Shown here one piece after another: positions 49,432-58,815 of a DNA stretch of 64,000 nucleotides. The notes below the pieces were generated by a model. That model searched no databases. It saw only the letters and a program-made list of their open reading frames with translations, and was not told the origin of the DNA. This DNA is from Pseudactinotalea sp. HY158 (GTDB lineage: Bacteria; Actinomycetota; Actinomycetes; Actinomycetales; Beutenbergiaceae). How positions within the stretch are numbered: the first letter of the stretch is position 1; each line of letters opens with the position of its first letter. The stretch is taken from assembly GCF_009660225.1 (NCBI RefSeq), contig NZ_CP045920.1, forward strand, positions 1,054,001 to 1,118,000, in the 5' to 3' direction. The position numbers were made by a program, and so were the translations under genes.

Positions 49432-52341
49432 ATGTCGGTGGTCGCTGAGACCATGATTGGTATGGAACTTCAGCAGCTGGTGGGCGAGGTAGGCGATGAC
49501 GCCGGCCTGGTCGCTCGGCTGCGTCAGGGCCGCGATACCGTGGATCGGGTGAAGGTGGAGCAGCTCGCGTTGGCGGCGACGTGGGTGCAGTGGCATCCGT
49601 TCGTCATCGCCGATGACTATGACGGCGATGAGGACCTGGCCGGTGCGCCGCGGCTCGTGGCCGAACGCGCCCGTGCCCGCAACGCGATCTGGGAGCAGGA
49701 GGGCCACGTGGTCACCCCGGCCACGACCGGCTCCGGCACCGGCGGTGACGCCACCGCCGCGTGTGCCGATCCCGCGCCCTCGGCCAGTGGCACGCTTGCA
49801 GGTGCTTCCTCCTCTCCCGCGGCCGGCGGGCCGGCGACCTCCGGGGCCGGGGTCTCGGGGTTTGTGGCCTCGGGTGGTGAGCACGGGGCCGATCTGGGGG
49901 TCGATCCGGGCACGGGGGTGCGGGGGTTGTGGACGGTGGAGGAGTTCTCGATCTCGACATTCGCGACCGCGGCCGGGATGGGTCTGGGCGCGGCCGAGCG
50001 GCTGCTGCTGGAGGCCGAACAGTTGCGGGTGCGGCTACCGCGCCTGTTCGCCCGGACCATGGCCGGGCGGACGCGGGTGTGGCGGGCCCGTACCCTCGCC
50101 CGGGCGACCCTGTTCCTCTCGGAAGAGGCATGTGGCTACGTCGATGCCCAGCTCGACCTCGTGCCCTTGAACTTCGGGCAGGCCCAGCTCGATGGCCTGA
50201 TCAAGCGGGCCCTGATCGAGCACATGCCCGAGGAGTACGAAGACCTCGAGGAACGCTTCGCCGCGCCACCGGCACGAGACGTCGTGTTCAAGCACGCACG
50301 CAACGGGACCGGGGACACCAGCGTGCAGGCCGTCCTGCCCGTCGTGGAGGGCCGCATCCTCGAAGACGTCATCGACCACCTCGCCGCCACCCTCACCGCC
50401 CAGGGCTGGAAGCTGACCGCGGGCGAGTTGCGCTCCTACGCGATGGGCGACCTCGCCCGGCTCCGCTACGACGGCCAACACCCCCTCACCCCACCCGAGA
50501 CCCCGACCAGCGAGCCGAACAGCGGGTCGAACAGTGGGCCGAATGGTGGGTCGACCGGTGCCCAGCTGCCCGGCAGACCGCCCGGTGGGCCGAACGGTGG
50601 GCCGGCAGGGTCGAGTTGGTGTGGGGATCCGAACTGCACCGGCAACCGCCACGACGACGACCCGGTGACCACGGGCGTCCCGGTGACCACGGGTGGGGCG
50701 GGTGTGCCGCGTGGCAAGATCTTGATGTACCTGCACGTCCAGGCCCGTGACCTGTTCCCCTTCGGCATCCCGAACACCGGCCCACCACCACCGCCGACAC
50801 CCGGCGGCGCCGGAGCTGCGGGAGCCGATCACGGCGATGACGCCGCCGGCAGGCCCGCCACGCACGCATCCGGGCCGCCGACTGGGCCGACTGGGTCGAC
50901 TGGGTCGCCTGGGTCGTCGTTGGGGATCGATCGTGGCCGGTTGCGGCGGACGCCGGTGCGTATCGAGGCCCGCGGCATCCCGGCCGGCACGTTCATCAGC
51001 GCCGCCGAACTCGCCCCGATGTTCTACCGGCCATCCGCGCTCACCCCGCACGGACGCCCCTGCACCGGTGACTGCCTCACCCGGCCCACCGGCCCGATCC
51101 TCGACCGGCGCAGGCACCGATCTGGCGGCATTGAGGGGACAGCCATGCCCGGAACCGGCGGGACCGACAGCACAGGTGTGTCCACCGCTCCCGGATCCGT
51201 CGAGGTCGCCGCCGGGGCCGGCGAGACCGTCCTGCCCGGAATGGGCGGGACCGTCAGCACAGGTGTGTCCACCGCTCCCGGATCCGCCGAGGTCGCCGCC
51301 GGGACCGGCGAGACCGTCCTGCTCGGGGCGTTGGCCGGTAGCCCCGGCTCCGGTGCTGCCGGTGCTACGGGTGCTGCCGGTGCTACGGGCGCTGCCGGCG
51401 CTACGGGTGCGGGCGGTAGCGGGTTGGCGTTTTTCGCGCCGGAGATCATCGTGCGGCCGGTCCTGGACCTGGACGAGCCACTCGCCACGGACTGCTACAC
51501 CCCGTCTGAGCGGCTGCGTGAACAACTCGTCCTGGCCGAGGATCGATGCGCCTTCCCCTGGTGTACCCGCACCGCCCGCGCCTGCGACCTGGACCATATC
51601 CAGGCCTGGCACACCACCCGGCCCCGAACCGGCCCGAACGCCGGCGCCGAGGTCGCCACCGGCGGGGCGACCTGCCCGTGCAACCTCGCCCCGCTGTGCC
51701 GCGCGCACCACCGGCTCAAGACCCACGCCCGCGCCGACGCCGCGTCCCGCGGCCGGCACGCGGCCTGGACCTACGTCAAACTCGATACCGGCACCTACCT
51801 GTGGACCGGGCCCCACGGCCTACGGCTCCTACGCACCCCGTGGGGCACCTACGACACCCAGAACACCGGCATCCACGAACCAGACGAGCCGGGTCAGACG
51901 AGCAAGACGAGCGACCACCGGGACTCGAACGACCCGAACGGCGTGGGCGGCCCGACCGGCTCGAACGACCCGAACGGCGTGGGCGGCTCGACCGGCCCGA
52001 CCGACTCAATCGGCACGACCGGCTCGAACGGTCCGACCGGCTCGAACGGTCCGACCGACGCAACCGGCACGACCGGCGCGACCGGCGCGACAAGCGTGGG
52101 TGGCGTGGGCGGTACGACCGGCACGACCGGCGCGAGTGAACGGTCGGCGAGCGGGTCGATGTCCCCGCAGCGGGAACGGGCGAACCGGGCCCACTGGTCC
52201 GAGGCCACCCTCGAGAACCGGGACATCCTCGAGGCCTGCAACCACGACATCATCAAGAGAGCCGACCAGGCCCGCGCCGCCAGACGCCGGGCAGAAGCCG
52301 CCGCCGCCGACGCCTGCCGACCCGCCGAACCACCCTTCTGA
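49432..52341 (+). CDS. DUF222/HNH endonuclease-family protein with expanded low-complexity linkers
   Basis: About 969 residues, much longer than the 400-500 usual for this multi-copy actinobacterial family. Seen: DUF222 helical region (about 1-60 and 170-345; MELQQLVGEVGDD, TAAGMGLGAAERLLLEAEQL), several Gly/Ser/Thr/Pro-rich inserts, then the HNH domain: CAFPWCTRTARACDLDHIQ, CPCNLAPLCRAHHRLK with two CxxxxC/CxC knuckles and the HxxxxH-N-H pattern. A collagen-like Gly-X-Y tail (GTTGSNGPTGSNGPTDATG) and a charged C-terminal helix follow. The natural role is unknown; some members are thought to derive from mobile endonucleases. The start is uncertain: ATGs at 49432, 49453 and 49462 are all in frame, none with a good ribosome site. 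Confidence 0.82.
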   Translation: MSVVAETMIGMELQQLVGEVGDDAGLVARLRQGRDTVDRVKVEQLALAATWVQWHPFVIADDYDGDEDLAGAPRLVAERARARNAIWEQEGHVVTPATTGSGTGGDATAACADPAPSASGTLAGASSSPAAGGPATSGAGVSGFVASGGEHGADLGVDPGTGVRGLWTVEEFSISTFATAAGMGLGAAERLLLEAEQLRVRLPRLFARTMAGRTRVWRARTLARATLFLSEEACGYVDAQLDLVPLNFGQAQLDGLIKRALIEHMPEEYEDLEERFAAPPARDVVFKHARNGTGDTSVQAVLPVVEGRILEDVIDHLAATLTAQGWKLTAGELRSYAMGDLARLRYDGQHPLTPPETPTSEPNSGSNSGPNGGSTGAQLPGRPPGGPNGGPAGSSWCGDPNCTGNRHDDDPVTTGVPVTTGGAGVPRGKILMYLHVQARDLFPFGIPNTGPPPPPTPGGAGAAGADHGDDAAGRPATHASGPPTGPTGSTGSPGSSLGIDRGRLRRTPVRIEARGIPAGTFISAAELAPMFYRPSALTPHGRPCTGDCLTRPTGPILDRRRHRSGGIEGTAMPGTGGTDSTGVSTAPGSVEVAAGAGETVLPGMGGTVSTGVSTAPGSAEVAAGTGETVLLGALAGSPGSGAAGATGAAGATGAAGATGAGGSGLAFFAPEIIVRPVLDLDEPLATDCYTPSERLREQLVLAEDRCAFPWCTRTARACDLDHIQAWHTTRPRTGPNAGAEVATGGATCPCNLAPLCRAHHRLKTHARADAASRGRHAAWTYVKLDTGTYLWTGPHGLRLLRTPWGTYDTQNTGIHEPDEPGQTSKTSDHRDSNDPNGVGGPTGSNDPNGVGGSTGPTDSIGTTGSNGPTGSNGPTDATGTTGATGATSVGGVGGTTGTTGASERSASGSMSPQRERANRAHWSEATLENRDILEACNHDIIKRADQARAARRRAEAAAADACRPAEPPF
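51148..51321. repeat. Two 87-bp direct repeats within the HNH gene
   Basis: Two tandem copies, 51148-51234 and 51235-51321, differing at a few bases. Each contains ACAGGTGTGTCCACCGCTCC and encodes 29 residues (STGVSTAPGS then EVAAG-GETVL), so the frame is kept. A partial third start follows. It lies in the linker before the HNH domain and points to recent duplication. Confidence 0.85.
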
Positions 52342-52481
52342 CCACGCCGGCCGTCGGCCCGACCGGGTGACTGGGCGACCGGGTGACCAGCCGTGGTGTG
52401 GCAGGCTGAGGAGGACCCGCGGCGGAGAACTGTACCGTCGTCCACCCGCGGATTCGGTGAGCGTGAGGCAGGCTGGTGGGC

Positions 52482-52703
52482 ATGACCAGCGTGACCAATG
52501 ACCAGGGGTCGGCAATGCCGCAGGAACCGAAGAAACAGGCCGGGAGATCCCCCGCCGTATGGTTCTTCGTGGCCGCGGTGTTCGTCGTCGTGCTCCCCAC
52601 CTTGCCCGACCGGCTGAACTTCCCGCTCAACCCGATCGCCGCCTGGGTCGCAGGGGCCGTGCTCACCTTGATCGGCTTCTGGGTGCTGTTGCGCAGGCGT
52701 TGA
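52482..52703 (+). CDS. Small two-helix membrane protein, unknown
   Basis: A 73-residue protein: hydrophilic start, then hydrophobic helices at about 25-43 (AVWFFVAAVFVVVLP) and 50-70 (AAWVAGAVLTLIGFWVLLRR), ending in a positive-inside RRR. No family recognised. ATG at 52482 preceded by GAGGCAGGCTGG; a GTG at 52476 is also in frame. Lies alone between the HNH gene and a convergent HAD gene. The 155-bp stretch after it holds no supported gene. Confidence 0.6.
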   Translation: MTSVTNDQGSAMPQEPKKQAGRSPAVWFFVAAVFVVVLPTLPDRLNFPLNPIAAWVAGAVLTLIGFWVLLRRR

Positions 52704-52858
52704 GGTCACGTCCCGAGCATCACGGGTGGATGGTCTCCCCAGCGCCCGCGCTCAGGCTCCACGGCCATCGCCATGAGGCTGATGCGACCGGCCGGCGGGG
52801 ACGACATCGCCGGGGCCCTACGACGCCATGTCGGCGACCCCGAACCCGAACCCGAACC

Positions 52859-53545
52859 TCAGCTCACGCCGAGCAACTGAGCCAACTCGCCGACGTCGGT
52901 CGCGACGGCGCTCGCGCCGTCGCGCTCCTCGTCGGTGCCGTAGCCCCAGGCGACGAACACCGAGAGGATGTCGTGGGTGATGGCGCCGTTGACGTCGTGA
53001 TCGCGATCACCGACCATGACCGCCCGGGAGACGTCGACACCTTCGGCGCGCAGGGCAGCGAGGGTATCCTCGACGATATCGGCCTTCCAGGCGCGGGTGC
53101 CGTCGTCGGATGCACCGCACTGGGCGGTGAAATATTCGGTCAGCCCCGAATGCTCGACGATCTGCATCGCCAACGCGCGACGCTTCGACGTCGCGAGCGC
53201 AAGCGGCACGCCGCGGGAGTGCAACGCCCTGACGAGCTCCGGCATCCCCTCGAATGCGGGGGCGAGCATCCGGCCCTCGTACAGGGGCCGGAACGCGGCG
53301 ACGACCCGGTCGAGGTCCTCCTCGGCCACGCCCCCGAACTCACGAAAACCGTCGCGAATGGGCGGGCCGACGAAATGCAACAGGTCGGCCTGGCTGATCG
53401 CCGGGTAGTCACCTGCGGCGAGCGCCTCGGCGACCGCCGAGGTGATGGCGGCGCCGGAGTCGCTGATGGTGCCGTCGAGATCGAAGAGCACAGCCGTGGG
53501 CTCGAGGCTCGTGAGGGCGGACTGGGGCAGAGACGCGATGGGCAC
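52859..53545 (-). CDS. HAD-superfamily hydrolase, phosphoglycolate phosphatase-like
   Basis: A 228-residue phosphatase of HAD subfamily IA. Seen: motif I LFDLDGTISDSG (nucleophile and acid Asp), a four-helix cap (about 30-95), motif II LALATSKRRALA (Ser/Thr), motif III Lys (TRAWKADIVEDTL) and motif IV VMVGDRDHDVNGA. Closest in style to Gph/PpaX proteins that clear phosphoglycolate or similar small phosphates; the substrate is not certain. The GTG at 53545 lies 7 nt after AGGAG, which sets the start over longer in-frame options. Probably co-transcribed after trpS (121-bp gap). Confidence 0.88.
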   Translation of the reverse strand: MPIASLPQSALTSLEPTAVLFDLDGTISDSGAAITSAVAEALAAGDYPAISQADLLHFVGPPIRDGFREFGGVAEEDLDRVVAAFRPLYEGRMLAPAFEGMPELVRALHSRGVPLALATSKRRALAMQIVEHSGLTEYFTAQCGASDDGTRAWKADIVEDTLAALRAEGVDVSRAVMVGDRDHDVNGAITHDILSVFVAWGYGTDEERDGASAVATDVGELAQLLGVS

Positions 53546-53666
53546 GTGGGACACTCCTGAAGGCAGACCAACGCCCATGATCCCAGAGCCCGGGGCAGGA
53601 AGCGACGAGACGTCGTCGACATCACCGGCCGCGACCTGACCACCACCGGCCCGGACGGGCAGAGAC

Positions 53667-54794
53667 TCAGGCGCCGTAGACCATCCCCATCGCGGCACGC
53701 ACCTCGTCGAGGGTGGCGTCGGCGATCTCGTTCGCGCGCTTGTTGCCCGCCGCGAGTACGGAGGCGATGTAGCCGGGATCGGCCTCGAGCTCGAGCCGCC
53801 GGGCGCGCAGGGGGGCGAGGTGCTCGTTCACGGCCTCGGTCACGACGGCCTTGAGGCCGCCGCCGCCGCCGTCGCCGATCTCGGCCGCGATCCGGGCCGG
53901 GTCGTCCCCGCTGCAGGCGGCGGCGATCTGAAGCAGGTTCGCCACGGTCGGGCGGCCGATCGGATCGTAGGTGATGTGCCGGTCGGAGTCGGTCACGGCC
54001 CGCTTGAACTGCTTGGCGGTCTGGTCGGCGGTCATGCCGAGCTCGATCGTGTTCCCGCGCGACTTCGACATCTTCTCGCCGTCGAGGCCGAGCACGTTCG
54101 CCGTCCGGCTCAGCAGCGCCTCGGGCAGGGGGAAGGTGCGCGCGTACTTCTCGTTGAAGCGTCGCGCCACGACCCGCGTGGCCTCGAGGTGCGGCAACTG
54201 GTCCTTGCCCACGGGCACGAGGTTCGCCTTGCAGAAGAGGATGTCGGCCGCCTGGTGCACCGGATAGGTGAACAGCAGCCCGCTCATCGGCCGACCACCG
54301 GTGGCCTCGTGCTCGGCCTTGACCGTCGGATTCCGCTTGAGCTCGGAGTCGGTGACCATCGACAGGAACGGCAGCACGAGCTGGTTGAGCGCCGGCACGG
54401 AGGAGTGCGTGAAGATCGTCGTGCGCTCCGGGTCGATGCCGGCGGCCAGGTAGTCGGTCACGAGACCGCGCACCCGCTCGGCGAGCGGCCCGGCGTCGTC
54501 GCGATCCATGATCACCTGATAGTCCGCCACGACGAGCACGGTCTCGACCCCGGCGTCCTGCAGCCGCACCCGGTTCGCGAGCGTGCCGAGGTAGTGGCCG
54601 AGGTGCAGCCTGCCGGTGGGCCGGTCGCCGGTGAGCACCCGGAAGGTGCTCGGGTCCGCCGCGATCTCGCGCTCGATCTCCTCCGAGCGGGCGACCGAGC
54701 GCTGGAGGCTCTTCTCGATGTCGTCGCTCAGGACATCCTCGGGCTGGGCGTCGGGCACGACATTCACGGGGTTTGCAGGACTCTCAGAACTCAC
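53667..54794 (-). CDS. trpS: Tryptophanyl-tRNA synthetase
   Basis: A 375-residue class-I aminoacyl-tRNA synthetase. Seen: a 45-residue N-terminal extension, then TGDRPTGRLHLGHYLGTL (HIGH site), SGLLFTYPVHQAADIL, VGKDQLPHLEATR and GEKMSKSRGNTIEL (KMSKS). The extension and the wording of the motifs fit the TrpRS2-like branch found in many Gram-positives. The GTG at 54794 has TACCCT 6 nt upstream and no ribosome site, so a leaderless message is likely. Confidence 0.95.
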   Translation of the reverse strand: MSSESPANPVNVVPDAQPEDVLSDDIEKSLQRSVARSEEIEREIAADPSTFRVLTGDRPTGRLHLGHYLGTLANRVRLQDAGVETVLVVADYQVIMDRDDAGPLAERVRGLVTDYLAAGIDPERTTIFTHSSVPALNQLVLPFLSMVTDSELKRNPTVKAEHEATGGRPMSGLLFTYPVHQAADILFCKANLVPVGKDQLPHLEATRVVARRFNEKYARTFPLPEALLSRTANVLGLDGEKMSKSRGNTIELGMTADQTAKQFKRAVTDSDRHITYDPIGRPTVANLLQIAAACSGDDPARIAAEIGDGGGGGLKAVVTEAVNEHLAPLRARRLELEADPGYIASVLAAGNKRANEIADATLDEVRAAMGMVYGA

Positions 54795-54800
54795 CGACCC

Positions 54801-54806
54801 AGGGTA
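54801..54806 (-). promoter_or_regulatory. -10 box for a probably leaderless trpS transcript
   Basis: TACCCT on the minus strand, 6 nt (GGGTCG) before the trpS GTG. The same TAnnnT-6/7-nt-start layout recurs at five other genes in this window. Confidence 0.45.
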
Positions 54807-54812
54807 TCGGCC

Positions 54813-56462
54813 TCACACGGCCTCGGCCGCCACCCGGCCGCTGAACAGGCAGCCGCCGAGGAACGTGCCCTCGAGGGCGCGATGGCCGTGGATCCCGCCG
54901 CCGCCGAAGCCGGCGGCCTCGCCGACCGCGAAGAGCCCATCGAGGACGGCGCCGGCCGGGTCGAGCACGCGGGCGCGCCCGTCCGTGTGGATGCCGCCGA
55001 GCGTCTTGCGGGTGAGCACGTGCAGCCGCACCGCCAGCAGCGGCCCGTCACGCGGGGTCGTGAGGGGACGCGGGGGAGCGACCCGCATCCGCCGGTCCAC
55101 CCAGAACCGGCGGGCGGCGGCGGTCGCGACCACCTGCGGATCCTTCCCGAGGCCCGAGGCGACCTGCGCATCGCGCAACGAGACGAGGCCGGCCAGGCGG
55201 GCGCCGTCGATACGCTCATCGCCCACCAGGGCGTTCATCCCGGCCGCGAGTTCGGCCGGGGAGTCGGCCCACACGAACTCCGGGGAGTGGCGGGCGAACT
55301 CGGCCACCGGCCCGACCGCGCCCGGGGTGACCCGCTTGAGCAGGAGCGGGACGTCCTTGCCGGTGAGGTCGGGGTTCATGTCCGAGCCCGAGAGGGCGAA
55401 CTCGGTCTCCATGATCGTGCGGTTGAGCACGAACCACGAGTGCTCGTCGCCCCGGCCGGTGATGTGCTCGAGCGCGCCGAGGGCGTCGAAGCCGGGGAAC
55501 AGCGGCGCGGGCAGCCGGTTCCCGTCGGCGTCGAGCCACAGCGAACTGGGCCCGGGCAGGATCCGGATCCCGTGCCGGTTCCACACCGGCGCGGGCATCG
55601 GCAGGCCCTCGGGGTAGTGCCACATGCGGTCGGTGTGCACGAGCGCGGCACCGGCGCCCGCAGCGACCGTCTGCATCGAGCCGTCGGTGGAATCGGGCAC
55701 GCCCGAGAGCAGGGTGGTCGGCAGCGTGCCGCTCGGCCACAGCTCGCGCACGAGGTCGTGGTTCGCGCCGATCCCGCCGGCCGCGATGACGACGGCCCCC
55801 GCGCTCAGCTCGACCTCGCCGGTCACCTCCGCCGAGCTCTGCTCGCCCCGCCCGGCCGGGCTCGGGGTGAGGACCTGGGCGCGCACGCCCGTGACGGCCG
55901 TGCCCGTGCGGACGAGCTCGACCACCCGGTGCCGGAACCTGAACTCGAGCAGGCCGTCGGCGCGCGCGGAGTTCGCGGCGGAGACGAACGGGGCGAGGAT
56001 CGCCGGCCCGGTGCCCCAGGTGACGTGGAAGCGCGGCACGGTGTTGCCGTGGCCGCCGGCGGGGTAGCCGCCGCGTTCGGCCCACTGCACGAGCGGGAAC
56101 CAGCGCACCCCGAGCCCGTGCAGCCATGCGCGCATCGGACCGGCCGCGAACTCGACGTACCGCTGAGCCCATTCGTAGCCGAACCGGTCGGGCCCCCGGC
56201 CGCGGTCGGCGCCGTCCGCGAAGCGCGCCGAGCCGAGCCAGTCGGAGAAGGCGAGCTCGGGGGAGTCGTGCACGCCGAGGCGGCGCTGCTCGGGGGAGTC
56301 CACCATGAGCAGGCCGCCGAAGGACCACCACGCCTGCCCGCCGAGGGCGGCCGTGGGTTCCGCATCGAGCACGATCACCCTGCGGCCCCGGGCGGCGGCG
56401 CGGGTGGCCGTGACCAGCCCCGAGAGTCCCGCGCCGATGACGATGACGTCTGCGTCCACCAT
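54813..56462 (-). CDS. FAD-binding dehydrogenase (flavoprotein of the ketosteroid-dehydrogenase/fumarate-reductase type)
   Basis: A 549-residue flavoprotein. Seen: DVIVIGAGLSGLVTATRAAARG with LDAEPTAALGGQAWW for FAD, AAGGIGANHDLVRELWP, HVLTRKTLGGIHTD, and the C-terminal FAD motif LFAVGEAAGFGGGGIHGHRALEG followed by FLGGCLFSGRVA. This layout matches the actinobacterial 'FAD-binding dehydrogenase' relatives of 3-ketosteroid delta-1-dehydrogenase, but the substrate is not known and no steroid genes are near. ATG at 56462 with TAGCCT 7 nt upstream; likely leaderless and monocistronic. Confidence 0.88.
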   Translation of the reverse strand: MVDADVIVIGAGLSGLVTATRAAARGRRVIVLDAEPTAALGGQAWWSFGGLLMVDSPEQRRLGVHDSPELAFSDWLGSARFADGADRGRGPDRFGYEWAQRYVEFAAGPMRAWLHGLGVRWFPLVQWAERGGYPAGGHGNTVPRFHVTWGTGPAILAPFVSAANSARADGLLEFRFRHRVVELVRTGTAVTGVRAQVLTPSPAGRGEQSSAEVTGEVELSAGAVVIAAGGIGANHDLVRELWPSGTLPTTLLSGVPDSTDGSMQTVAAGAGAALVHTDRMWHYPEGLPMPAPVWNRHGIRILPGPSSLWLDADGNRLPAPLFPGFDALGALEHITGRGDEHSWFVLNRTIMETEFALSGSDMNPDLTGKDVPLLLKRVTPGAVGPVAEFARHSPEFVWADSPAELAAGMNALVGDERIDGARLAGLVSLRDAQVASGLGKDPQVVATAAARRFWVDRRMRVAPPRPLTTPRDGPLLAVRLHVLTRKTLGGIHTDGRARVLDPAGAVLDGLFAVGEAAGFGGGGIHGHRALEGTFLGGCLFSGRVAAEAV

Positions 56463-56469
56463 GGAATCG

Positions 56470-56475
56470 AGGCTA
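56470..56475 (-). promoter_or_regulatory. -10 box for a probably leaderless FAD-dehydrogenase transcript
   Basis: TAGCCT on the minus strand, 7 nt (CGATTCC) before the ATG at 56462; no ribosome site. Confidence 0.45.
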
Positions 56476-56546
56476 CCGCCGAGCCGGCGGGTGCGCAGGG
56501 GGCCGAGCCGATCGGGCCGATCGGGCCGACGCGAGCGACCGAGCGC

Positions 56547-58730
56547 TCAGGAGCTCAGGTACACCCGCAGCGACATCGGCGCGAGCGTCACCTGCGACCC
56601 GGCGCCGGCGACCGCGCCGCGGGACGGGTGGTCCGGCGCGGCCCATTCGGAGTCCCACACGAGTTCGTAGCGGCCGTCCTCGGCGGTGGGCAGCGCGATC
56701 CCGGCCGCCTCGATCTCGCCGTTGAAGATCGCGAGCAGGTTGCGGCCCTCGCCCTCGGGCTGCACGCGCGCCATCTGCAGCACGCGCTGGCTCGGGTCGT
56801 ACCAGGTCTCCGGCTCCATCGCCTGGCCGGTGCGGTCGTACCAGGACAGGGTCGGCCGCCCGGAGCGGGTGTGCGAGCGGTAGTGCGCCGGGCGCAGCAC
56901 CTCGTGGGAGCGGCGCAGGTCGAGCAGGTACGTGACCGTGGCCGTGAAGTCCGGGATCTCGCCCGTGTGGGCGGCGTCCCAGTCGACCCAGGTGAGGTCG
57001 CCGTCGATGCAGTAGCCGTTGTTGTTGCCCTGCTGGGTGCGGGCGATCTCGTCGCCGGCGGCGATCATCGGCACCCCCGCCGAGAGCACGAGCGTGCCGA
57101 ACAGGTTGCGCATGCTGCGCCGGCGGGCCGCGAGCACGCCGGGATCGGTGCTCGCGCCCTCGACGCCGTGGTTCCACGACCGGTTGTTGTCGGTGCCGTC
57201 GCGGTTGTCCTCGCCGTTGGCCTCGTTGTGCTTGTGGTCGTAGGCGACGAGGTCGGCGAGGGTGAACCCGTCGTGGGCGGTGACGAAGTTGATCGACGCC
57301 GTCGGCCCCCGCCCGCCCGGGACCCCGTTGTGGCCGAAGAGGTCGGCCGAGCCCGCGAGCCGGGTGGCCAGGTCGCGCAGGTCGTGCCCGCTGTGGCCGC
57401 CGGTCAGGGCGGCCTGGTCCGCGAGCCAGAACGTGCGCACGCTGTCGCGATAGCGATCGTTCCACTCGGACATCGGGGCGAGGAAGTTGCCGGTCTGCCA
57501 GCCGTGCTGGCCCACGTCCCACGGCTCGGCGATGAGCTTGAGGTGGCGGAGCACGGGATCGGTCACGAGTCCCACGAGCAGCGGGTGCAGCGAGTCGAAC
57601 CGGGTGCCGAACCGGCCGAGGGTCACCGCCAGGTCGAACCGGTACCCGTCCACCCCGACGACCTCGGCCCAGTACCGCAGCGACTCGAGGGTCAGCTCGA
57701 CCACCCGCGGATTCGCGAAGTCGAGGGTGTTCCCGGTGCCCGTCATGTCGAGGTAGTTGGTCGCATCGCCCTCGGCGTGGAGGTAGTAGCCCCCCTCGTC
57801 CAGGCCGCGCCAGCTGATCATCGGCCCGTCGATGCCGCCCTCGCACGTGTGGTTGTACACGACGTCGAGGAGCACCTCGATGCCGGCCTCGTGCAGGAGT
57901 TCGACCATCTCGGTCACCTCGGCGAGTACCGCCTGCGGGCCGGCGGCCTGGGCCGCGGCGGTCGCGTAGCCGGGCTCGGGCGCGAAGAACCCGAGGGTGT
58001 TGTAGCCCCAGTAGTTCGTGGCGCCCCGCTCCGCCAGCGCCACCTCGTCGAGCCTCGCCTGGATGGGCAGCAGCTCGACGGCCGTGATCCCGAGCCGCTG
58101 CAGGTGGGCGATCGTGGCGGGATGCGCGAGCCCCGCGTAGGTTCCGCGCAGGTCCGCGGGAACACCCGGGAGCTTGCGGGTGAGGCCGCGCACGTGCGCC
58201 TCGTAGATCACCGTCTGCGCCCAGGGCACGTACGGGCGGGGACCGCGGGCGGGCTCGGGAGCGGGCATGACGATCCCGTGGGGCACGAACGGGGCGGAGT
58301 CGCCCGGGATCGGGCGCCCGTCCTCGTCCCAGCCGTAGACCCGCGGGTCGAGCGTGAGCGAGCCGGTGATCCCGCGGGCGTACGGGTCGACCAGCAGCTT
58401 CTCCGGGTTGAAGCCCCGGCCGCCGGCGCGGTCGGTGGCGCCGTGGGCGCGGAAGCCGTATCGGCGGCCGGGCTCGATGCCCGGCACGTGCGCCGTCCAG
58501 ACCCCGTGGTGGGAGCGCAGGAGCCGCACCCGGTGCTCGCGCCAGGGCCGCTCGGCGGCGGTGTGATCGGAATCATCCCGGTCGAGGAAGCACACGTACA
58601 CGCCCTCGGCCTGCGGGGCGTACACCGCCACGTCGACCCCGCCGTCGCGGCAGTGGACGCCGAATCGGTGCGGGAATCGTGCCGTGGCCGCGGCCACCTG
58701 GTCGGAGGCCACCTCGGATCGCGAACTCAC
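56547..58730 (-). CDS. glgX: Glycogen debranching enzyme
   Basis: A 727-residue GH13 isoamylase-type enzyme that hydrolyses alpha-1,6 branches of phosphorylase-trimmed glycogen. Seen: N-terminal CBM48 (about 20-130), VIYEAHVRGLTRKLPGVP, LLDVVYNHTCEGG, nucleophile in VDGYRFDLAVTLGR, acid/base in LKLIAEPWDVGQ and FVTAHDGFTLADLV, with NRDGTDNNRSWNHG typical of GlgX. GTG at 58730, 6 nt after AAAGGTG. Together with GlgP it would empty the glucan made by GlgE and GlgB. It stands 11 kb from glgP, with unrelated genes between. Confidence 0.95.
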   Translation of the reverse strand: MSSRSEVASDQVAAATARFPHRFGVHCRDGGVDVAVYAPQAEGVYVCFLDRDDSDHTAAERPWREHRVRLLRSHHGVWTAHVPGIEPGRRYGFRAHGATDRAGGRGFNPEKLLVDPYARGITGSLTLDPRVYGWDEDGRPIPGDSAPFVPHGIVMPAPEPARGPRPYVPWAQTVIYEAHVRGLTRKLPGVPADLRGTYAGLAHPATIAHLQRLGITAVELLPIQARLDEVALAERGATNYWGYNTLGFFAPEPGYATAAAQAAGPQAVLAEVTEMVELLHEAGIEVLLDVVYNHTCEGGIDGPMISWRGLDEGGYYLHAEGDATNYLDMTGTGNTLDFANPRVVELTLESLRYWAEVVGVDGYRFDLAVTLGRFGTRFDSLHPLLVGLVTDPVLRHLKLIAEPWDVGQHGWQTGNFLAPMSEWNDRYRDSVRTFWLADQAALTGGHSGHDLRDLATRLAGSADLFGHNGVPGGRGPTASINFVTAHDGFTLADLVAYDHKHNEANGEDNRDGTDNNRSWNHGVEGASTDPGVLAARRRSMRNLFGTLVLSAGVPMIAAGDEIARTQQGNNNGYCIDGDLTWVDWDAAHTGEIPDFTATVTYLLDLRRSHEVLRPAHYRSHTRSGRPTLSWYDRTGQAMEPETWYDPSQRVLQMARVQPEGEGRNLLAIFNGEIEAAGIALPTAEDGRYELVWDSEWAAPDHPSRGAVAGAGSQVTLAPMSLRVYLSS

Positions 58731-58815
58731 ACACGCACCTTTCCCGCAGCCTGACCATGATGACGAACCGTCACCACGATATCGGCCATCGAGGTGAGCA
58801 TGGCACGCTAGCAGC

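Noticed and set aside
49102-52480. Genomic island or prophage around the HNH endonuclease
   Set aside because: No integrase, attachment repeats, tRNA boundary or change of base composition was seen; a single expanded gene explains the region.
52773-52880. 35-codon frame (MRLMRPAGGDDIAG...) between the small membrane protein and the HAD gene
   Set aside because: No ribosome site, overlaps the end of the convergent gene, ends in a PEPEPEP run from simple DNA repeats, no recognisable relatives.
53820-58754. Very long plus-strand open frame of about 1640 codons antisense to trpS, the FAD dehydrogenase and glgX; similar giants at 40005-44144 (plus) and 2751-5270 (minus, beyond the response regulator)
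   Set aside because: High GC makes stops rare on the antisense strand. The real genes on the other strand have full family motifs; these frames show only Arg/Gly/His/Ala-rich composition and no domain.
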